Source of the DNA: Actinomadura sp. J1-007
Lineage (GTDB): Bacteria > Actinomycetota > Actinomycetes > Streptosporangiales > Streptosporangiaceae
DNA length: 64,000 nucleotides
Direction: 5' to 3'
Assembly: GCF_009793335.1 (NCBI RefSeq)
Contig: NZ_WING01000001.1
Coordinates: 868,001-932,000, forward strand
In this document: one piece after another, positions 59,012 through 64,000 of the stretch
Position numbering within the stretch: position 1 is the first letter of the stretch
Layout: each line of letters begins with the position of its first letter
The notes under the pieces: model-generated
What the model saw: only the letters and a program-made list of their open reading frames with translations
The model's database searches: none
What the model was told of the DNA's origin: nothing
Translations under genes and position numbers: made by a program

Positions 59012-60021
59012 ATGGCGACCTGTCCCGCGGGGCACGCCTCCGCGTCCACCGACTACTGCGACGTCTGCGGCGAGCGCATGGGCGGCGCGCCCTCCGGGCC
59101 GGGAACCGGCGGCACGGGCCCGTCCGGCGGCGTCAGCACGCAGCTCATGCCGTCCGGCGCGGGCGGCACCCTGTGCCCCGACTGCGGCACGCCCGCGAGC
59201 GACCGGTTCTGCGAGGAGTGCGGCTACGACTTCGCGACGGGCGGCGGCCGTCCCACCCCCGGGCAGCCTCCGGCGGGCCCTCCGCCCGCCGCGCCGCCGC
59301 CGTCCGGCCCCCCGCCTGCGCCCGCGCCGCCGGGCCCCGCGCCCGCCATGCCCCGAGCGCCCCACCGCCCAGCGGCCCGAGCAGCGGCCCGAGCGGTCCG
59401 AGCGCACCGCCGCAGAGCGGTCCCAGCGGACCGAGCGGTACGACCGGCCGGCCGCCGAGCGGACCGCCGAGGCCGGTCCCCAGCGGGCCCGCGTCGCCGG
59501 TTCCGGGCGTGCCCGGCGGGTTGGCGCCGCCGGGCGGCTCCGGCTCGTACCCGCCCGCCCCGCCCCAGCCCGGCTCACCGCCCGTGGGCGGCGCTGCGGC
59601 GCAGGCTCCCGGCACGGGGTGGGTGGCCGTCGTCAACGCCGACCGCGACTACTACCGGACGATGCTCGCGGAGGGCCAGCGGACGGAGGCCGAGCTGCCG
59701 TTCCCGCCCTACTGCCCCGAACGGCGCATCCCGCTGGTCGGGCGGGAGGTGCGGATCGGACGGCGGAGCTCGACGGGGACCCCGGAGATCGACCTGCGGG
59801 AGCCGCCGGAGGACCCGGGGGTGTCGAAGACCCACGCGGTGCTGATGGCCGCGCCGGACGGCGGCTGGCGGCTCGTCGACCCCGGCTCCACCAACCGGAC
59901 CTGCCTGAACGGCACGACGGTGCCGATCCCGTTCAACGTGGAGGTCCCGGTCGGCGACGGCGACCGCATCCATGTGGGCGCCTGGACCACCATCACGCTC
60001 AGGAGAGGCGAGGCGACATGA
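59012..60021 (+). pseudogene. FHA-domain protein with N-terminal zinc ribbons, frameshifted as given
   Basis: It starts with two zinc ribbons (CPAGH...CDVCGE near 4-21; CPDCGT...CEECGY near 53-70) and a Pro/Gly/Ser linker. The frame breaks at the CCCC run 59351-59354; one more C gives AMPPSAPPPSGPS and continues through SGPSGPS repeats to a C-terminal FHA domain with IGRRSS, GVSKTHAVL and DPGSTNRTCLNG, the expected phosphothreonine-binding residues. FHA proteins read Hanks-kinase phosphorylation. GarA/OdhI is the classical PknG target, but this protein differs by its zinc ribbons and long linker and has no obvious N-terminal ETTS-like site. It lies 2 bp after the VWA gene and overlaps the GlnX-like gene by 4 bp. 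Confidence 0.86.
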
Positions 60022-61598
60022 CGGTCGTACCCCAGGGGACGCCGGCGGGCCCGCCCGCCGCCCCGCCGCCGAACGGCCCGCCCGCCCAGAACGGCGCGGG
60101 CACCGGAGCGCAGCCCGCCCAGAACGGCGCGCCGGGCGCGGCGGGCGTCGCGCGCCCGTCGCGGCTGGAGCTCCAGCGGCGCGCGGCGGCGCGGCGTCCG
60201 ACGGGCGTCGCGCGGCTCCTGCCCCGTACGGTCTCGGGCCGTGTGCGGACGCTGGCGGGCGCGGCCGTGCTGGTGCTGGTCGCGGTGCTCGCGATCGCGT
60301 GGTCGGCGATAGCGAACGCGCGCGACGGCGTCCGCGTGATCGGGCACGACGCCGGCCCCCAAGTGGTCACGACGGGCGACCTGTACTTCCAGCTCACCGA
60401 CATGGACGCCCAGCTCGCCAACGCGCTGCTGAACGGCGCGGGCGCGGGCCGCGACCAGGCGCTGGCCCGCTACGACCAGGACCGCAGGAAGGCGGGCGAC
60501 GCGCTGCTGAAGGCCGCCAACCTCGCCGACGAGGCCACCGAGAAGAGCACCCAGAAGGGCGCGGAGAAGGGCACCGAGGAGGCCACCGCGCGGGACCTGC
60601 TCGACGCGTTCGTCCGGTACGAGCGGCTCGCCGGGCAGGCGCTGCTGACCGACCAGCGGTCGGAGCGCGGGGCGGGTCCCGTCCGCGACGAGGCGATGAC
60701 GCTGTACCGGCAGGCCACCGACCTGATGAAGCTGGACCTGCTCCCGAAGGCGTACAACCTGACGCTCGACAACGGAACGCTCGTCCGGCACACCTACGAG
60801 TCGAAGAAGTCGGCGGTGCAGACCGGCCGGGCGTGGACGCTCGGCGTCGGCGCGCTGCTCCTGATCGTGCTGGTCGCTTTGCAGCTCTACCTGGCGGCGC
60901 GGTTCCGGCGGCTGCTGAACCCGGCGCTCGCGGTCGCGACGCTCGGCGCGCTCGCGCTGACGGCGGCGGCGGGCGTGGTGCTGACCGGGCAGACCGACCA
61001 CCTCCGCAAGGCCAAGGAGGACGGCTTCGACTCGATGCTCGCGCTGTCGCGGGCGCGCGCGATCGGGGTGAGCGCGAACGCCGACCAGACGCGGTTCCTG
61101 CTCGACCCGGACCGCGCCGACACCTACGAGCAGGTGTTCCTGAGCAAGTCGCAGTCCGTGCTGTACCTGGCCGCGGGCAACCTGAAGGCGTACAACGACG
61201 CGTTGCAGAAGAGCGCGCAGGAGGAGCGGCCGAAGATCCTCGGGTTCCTCGGCGACGAGCGGGCGCACTCCTCGCTGCCCGGCCAGCCGCGGGCGTTCGC
61301 CAAAGTCGTGGACGACTGGCGCCGCTACCAGCGCGACGACCGGACGATCCGGAACCTGGCCTCGTCCGGGCAGCGGGCGCAGGCGGTCGCGGCGCGCGCC
61401 GCGTCCGCGCGCGCGTTCACCGCCTACGACGCGTCGCTGAACGAGCTGGTCGCGATCCACCGGACGGCGTTCGACGGGGCGGTCGCGGAGGCCGACGACG
61501 GGACGAGCGGCTGGTACGCGGTGCTGCCGGTGGCCGGGCTGGTCATCGCGGCGCTGGTGCTGCTCGGCGTGCGCCCGCGGCTGACGGAGTACCGGTGA
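60018..61598 (+). CDS. glnX: GlnX-like four-helix membrane sensor protein
   Basis: A 526-residue membrane protein: a Pro/Asn-rich cytoplasmic N-terminus (1-45), a basic juxtamembrane segment, TM1 at about 78-100, a helical external domain of about 165 residues with a Lys/Glu-rich stretch near 170-190, TM2 near 272-295, TM3 near 302-325, a second external helical domain, and TM4 near 503-521. This duplicated layout matches mycobacterial GlnX (Rv0412c), which relays amino-acid binding by GlnH to PknG. It overlaps the FHA gene (ATGA) and precedes the GlnH-like gene. The name rests on architecture and context rather than alignment. Confidence 0.72.
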   Translation: MTVVPQGTPAGPPAAPPPNGPPAQNGAGTGAQPAQNGAPGAAGVARPSRLELQRRAAARRPTGVARLLPRTVSGRVRTLAGAAVLVLVAVLAIAWSAIANARDGVRVIGHDAGPQVVTTGDLYFQLTDMDAQLANALLNGAGAGRDQALARYDQDRRKAGDALLKAANLADEATEKSTQKGAEKGTEEATARDLLDAFVRYERLAGQALLTDQRSERGAGPVRDEAMTLYRQATDLMKLDLLPKAYNLTLDNGTLVRHTYESKKSAVQTGRAWTLGVGALLLIVLVALQLYLAARFRRLLNPALAVATLGALALTAAAGVVLTGQTDHLRKAKEDGFDSMLALSRARAIGVSANADQTRFLLDPDRADTYEQVFLSKSQSVLYLAAGNLKAYNDALQKSAQEERPKILGFLGDERAHSSLPGQPRAFAKVVDDWRRYQRDDRTIRNLASSGQRAQAVAARAASARAFTAYDASLNELVAIHRTAFDGAVAEADDGTSGWYAVLPVAGLVIAALVLLGVRPRLTEYR

Positions 61599-61642
61599 GC
61601 ATCGGTGGCGGCGGGGGCGGTGGCGTGAGGAGGGAGCGGACG

Positions 61643-62488
61643 ATGCGAGCACGCCGGATCGGGGGCGCCGTGCTGGCCGCGGCGGCCGTCGCGGCCGCGG
61701 GCGCGTGCGGCGTCGCGGGCGCAGGGGAGGACTCCGTCGCGTCGAAGGACGAGCTGGTCATCGGGGTCAACCCCGACCAGCCCGGCGTCGGCGCGCGCGA
61801 CGGGCGCGGCGGGTACGAGGGCTTCGACATCGACGTCGCGCGGGAGGTCGCGAAGCGGCTCGGCGTGCCGCGCGGGAACGTCGAGTTCAAGGAGGTCTCG
61901 TCCGCGACGCGCGAGAAGATGCTCGACGGCGGCGACGTCGACATGGTCGTCGCGAGCTACTCGATCACGCCCGAGCGCAAGAGGAGCGTGACGTTCGCCG
62001 GGCCCTACTACGTGGCGCACCAGGACATCCTGGTCCGCGCGTCCGACGCGGCGTCGGTCGGGAACGTCCGCGACCTCAAGGGCAGGGCGCTCTGCAAGGT
62101 GCCGGGCTCGGTGTCGTTCCCGCGCGTGCACGACGAGCGGGGCGTCGCGGCCGACCCGGTCGAGGCCAAGGGCTACGAGGGCTGCCTCGACCTGCTGTCC
62201 AGCGGCTCGCTCGACGCGGTCTCGACCGACGACCTGATCCTCGCCGGGCTCGCCGCGCGGTCCGCCGAGCGCGGCGGGAAGCCGCTGCGGTTCGTCAACG
62301 CGCCGTTCTCGGACGAGCCGTACGGCATCGGCGTCCGGCGCGGCGACGTGGACGGCTGCGAGGCGGTCAACAAGGCGATCACCGGGATGTACCAGGACGG
62401 CACCGCCGTGAAGCTGCTGCGCGCGTCGTTCGGCCGGACGGACCTCAAGATCACCACGACCGTCCCGCAGTTCGAGGGCTGCGACTGA
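61643..62488 (+). CDS. glnH: GlnH-like amino acid-binding lipoprotein
   Basis: A 281-residue family 3 (Glu/Asp/Gln-type) solute-binding lipoprotein with an AGAC lipobox near residue 22, ELVIGVNPDQPGVG at the start of lobe 1, and GYEGFDIDVAREVAKRLG, VASYSITPERKRSVTFAGPYY and SDEPYGIGVRRGD in the usual order. No ABC permease or ATPase is encoded here; instead it follows the GlnX-like gene, so it probably senses rather than transports, as GlnH does for aspartate/glutamate in mycobacteria. The ATG at 61643 follows AGGAGGGAG and is preferred over the upstream GTG codons at 61595 and 61625. Confidence 0.85.
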   Translation: MRARRIGGAVLAAAAVAAAGACGVAGAGEDSVASKDELVIGVNPDQPGVGARDGRGGYEGFDIDVAREVAKRLGVPRGNVEFKEVSSATREKMLDGGDVDMVVASYSITPERKRSVTFAGPYYVAHQDILVRASDAASVGNVRDLKGRALCKVPGSVSFPRVHDERGVAADPVEAKGYEGCLDLLSSGSLDAVSTDDLILAGLAARSAERGGKPLRFVNAPFSDEPYGIGVRRGDVDGCEAVNKAITGMYQDGTAVKLLRASFGRTDLKITTTVPQFEGCD

Positions 62489-62637
62489 GGGGCCGCCGGA
62501 CGGCGCGCGGCCCGGCGCCGGCCCCGTGTCGGCCCGGTGCTGGCGCGGGGACGCGCGGCACGGATAAGACCGGTCGGTCACTGAGATCAGGCGGTTACGT
62601 AAGTGCCGGTCGGCGCGCGTGATCGTAAGTTATGGTC

Positions 62638-62643
62638 GCGATC
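62638..62643 (+). promoter_or_regulatory. Possible -10 box upstream of the membrane coiled-coil gene
   Basis: TAAGTTATGGT near 62628-62638 contains TANNNT-type hexamers within an arm-to-arm GATCG/CGATC inverted repeat, about 60 bp before ATG 62697. With the 208-bp gap after the GlnH-like gene this suggests a separate promoter. The exact hexamer is uncertain. Confidence 0.3.
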
Positions 62644-62696
62644 AAAACCCGTTCCGGCAACCAGCGGCCCCCTGGCCGACCCCCTCAAGGAGCGCC

Positions 62697-63898
62697 ATGA
62701 CGACGGTCATCCTGGTGGTGATGTGCGTCGTGGTCGGGGCGCTGGAGCTGTACGCCGGCAAGCAGAGCAAGGACCAGGCGCGCGCGTTCGTCCGCCGCAT
62801 CGACGAGCTGAACGAGCAGGTCACCAAGCAGAACAGCGTGCTGGTCACGGTCGGCGAGCAGCTCACCGCCGAGCTGTCGAAGGTCAAGCGCGAGGTGCTG
62901 CCGGCCCTCGACTCGCGGCTGCGGCACAACAGCGGGCAGGTCGAGGAGCTGGCCGGGCTCGTCCACCAGGCCGACGGGTTCCTGCGCTCGCAGGCGGGGC
63001 GGCTCCAGGACCTGGAGCAGCAGCGGATCACGCTCGCCGCGCTGCGCCGCAAGCTGACCGAGGTCGAGACGTCCGTGCAGGCCGTGCGGCGCGCGGGGAC
63101 GGCGGCCGTCGAGGGCAAGGTCGACACCGCGCTCGACCGGCTGGCCGACCTGGAGCGCAGCGGCGGCGAGATCCTGGAGCTCCAGCGCACCCTCACCCGC
63201 ACGCTGGAGGACGTCGAGGACGTCGTCGCCGAGCTGCTCCAGTACACCGAGAGCGAGCTGGACGACGCGGTCGCCTCGGCGCTCACGGGCCGTCCCCGCC
63301 CGGACGCCGACGGCGCCGCGGTGACCGCGACGGGGCGGCTGTGGACGCGCGACGACCAGCTCGACGACATCCTCACCGAGATGTACGAGCGGTGCGTCCG
63401 CGCGAGCCGCCTCGACGTCCGGTTCCGCACGGTCGAGGGGCCTGACGGGCTGGCGCCCGGCACGCCCGACCGGCGCCGCTACTTCCTCGGCGGGCAGCGC
63501 GCCGAGGACCTCTCGGGGCGTTCACCGCGCTGCTCATCTCCACCGGCGCCGACCTGCCCCGCAACGGCGGCGCGAGCCTCCCGCGCGGCGGCCTCGGGCG
63601 CGGCGAGCCGCCGCGCCTGCCGCCCGGCGTCGGCCCCGTCCGCGCGCCGGAGGACGAGGCGGCGCTGAAGGCCCTGCTGCGCACCCTCTACGAGAGCAGC
63701 GGCGCGGTCGCGCAGATCGGCCCGCTGATGGCCGTGCGCACGCGCGACGAGATCCTGTGCGCCGTGCTGACGGCGGGCCAGTCGCTGGAGCTGGAGAGCG
63801 ACGAGGTGTTCTGGGACCCGTCGGCCGCCACCGAACGGCTCCGGCGGCTGCCGACGCATCAGCTGTGGGACCTCACCGGCTGGGCGGCGACGCCGTAG
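62697..63898 (+). pseudogene. Membrane-anchored coiled-coil protein, frameshifted as given
   Basis: ATG after AAGGAG opens with an uncleaved membrane segment (residues about 2-18, VILVVMCVVVGALELY) followed by a long coiled coil (25-210) and a C-terminal globular region. The frame breaks at the GGGG run 63515-63518; one more G gives DLSGAFTALLISTGADLPR and continues to a stop at 63896-63898, for about 400 residues. No family recognised. It is downstream of the GlnH-like gene on the same strand and its soluble part would face the cytoplasm if the anchor is N-out. It may be an extra part of the same system or independent. Confidence 0.65.
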
Positions 63899-64000
63899 GC
63901 CCGGACGGAGCGGTCGGCGGGCGTGCCGAGGCGCACGAACACCGGACACCGCACGGCCCCGGTCAGCGGGTCGGCCTCCGCGCACAGGCCGACGCCCGCC
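63859..64000 (-). CDS. C-terminal fragment of an unidentified protein (runs off the window)
   Basis: A minus-strand frame enters from the right edge and ends in TGA at 63861-63859. Nearly all of its third codon positions are G or C, and it reads plausibly (GLCAEADPLTGAVRCPVFVR then LGTPADRSVRAYGVA). It would overlap the convergent membrane coiled-coil gene by about 40 bp. Two cysteines are visible; no family can be named from about 46 residues. Confidence 0.4.
   Translation of the reverse strand, partial: AGVGLCAEADPLTGAVRCPVFVRLGTPADRSVRAYGVAAQPVRSHS

Noticed and set aside
59972..62488. Apparent 838-residue protein ending in the GlnH-like domain
   Set aside because: The upstream two thirds are an out-of-frame reading of the GlnX-like gene; a ribosome site and lipoprotein signal mark the true start at 61643.

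Overview
The window is very GC-rich, with third codon positions almost always G or C, frequent GTG starts, 4-bp stop/start overlaps and several leaderless-looking promoters. Together with F420-type luciferase-like oxidoreductases, PknG/GlnX/GlnH, a DUF574 methyltransferase and a PucR regulator this points to an Actinomycetota chromosome, probably a Streptosporangiales-type (Actinomadura-like) actinomycete; the genus is inference. I see no rRNA, tRNA, CRISPR array or insertion sequence.

Region 1 (1-14300): an ATPase/helical-repeat regulator, a branched-chain-amino-acid-type ABC importer whose two permeases and second ATPase are fused into one protein, its binding protein, a divergent zinc alcohol dehydrogenase, a frameshifted Ser/Thr kinase, and a divergent set of luciferase-like oxidoreductases with an alpha/beta hydrolase. 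Several of these promoters, and one at 46.6 kb, carry a palindrome close to the KstR2-type motif AnCAAGnnCTTGnT, which suggests a shared unlinked TetR-type regulator.

Region 2 (14388-18064): a HipA-like kinase/DUF3037 pair facing two paralogous HTH proteins.

Region 3 (18102-28678, minus strand): the MEP isoprenoid block dxr-rseP-ispG and a DUF4081/GNAT protein, interrupted by three secreted S33 peptidase paralogs. Two of these share an 81-bp upstream element.

Region 4 (28872-36218): a secreted trypsin-like protease, an orphan histidine kinase, small proteins, an orphan polyamine-type solute-binding lipoprotein with a long Pro/Ser/Ala insertion, and a polytopic membrane protein.

Region 5 (36154-42753): a class III aminotransferase and CoA-acylating semialdehyde dehydrogenase, a divergent PucR regulator and a Tat-exported SpdH-like oxidase; with the binding protein these could form a polyamine/beta-alanine catabolic locus (inference).

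Region 6 (42929-52491): assorted single genes, including an APH-like kinase, GNAT, methyltransferases, a DapB-like amine dehydrogenase, a frameshifted glutamate-cysteine ligase-like gene, a frameshifted TrmB-type regulator, an SDR, an acyltransferase and a WYL protein lacking the usual HTH.

Region 7 (52673-62488, possibly to 63898): the most interesting block, a tightly coupled plus-strand operon of coiled-coil protein, PknG-type kinase, PP2C phosphatase, VWA protein, FHA protein, GlnX-like membrane protein and GlnH-like binding lipoprotein. It looks like an expanded amino-acid-sensing phospho-signalling system; kinase, phosphatase and FHA protein all carry paired N-terminal zinc ribbons.

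Sequence quality: seven genes are broken by frameshifts in C/G runs, and six are repaired by lengthening a run of four to five. This looks like systematic homopolymer undercalling rather than gene decay, so those genes are probably intact in the organism.
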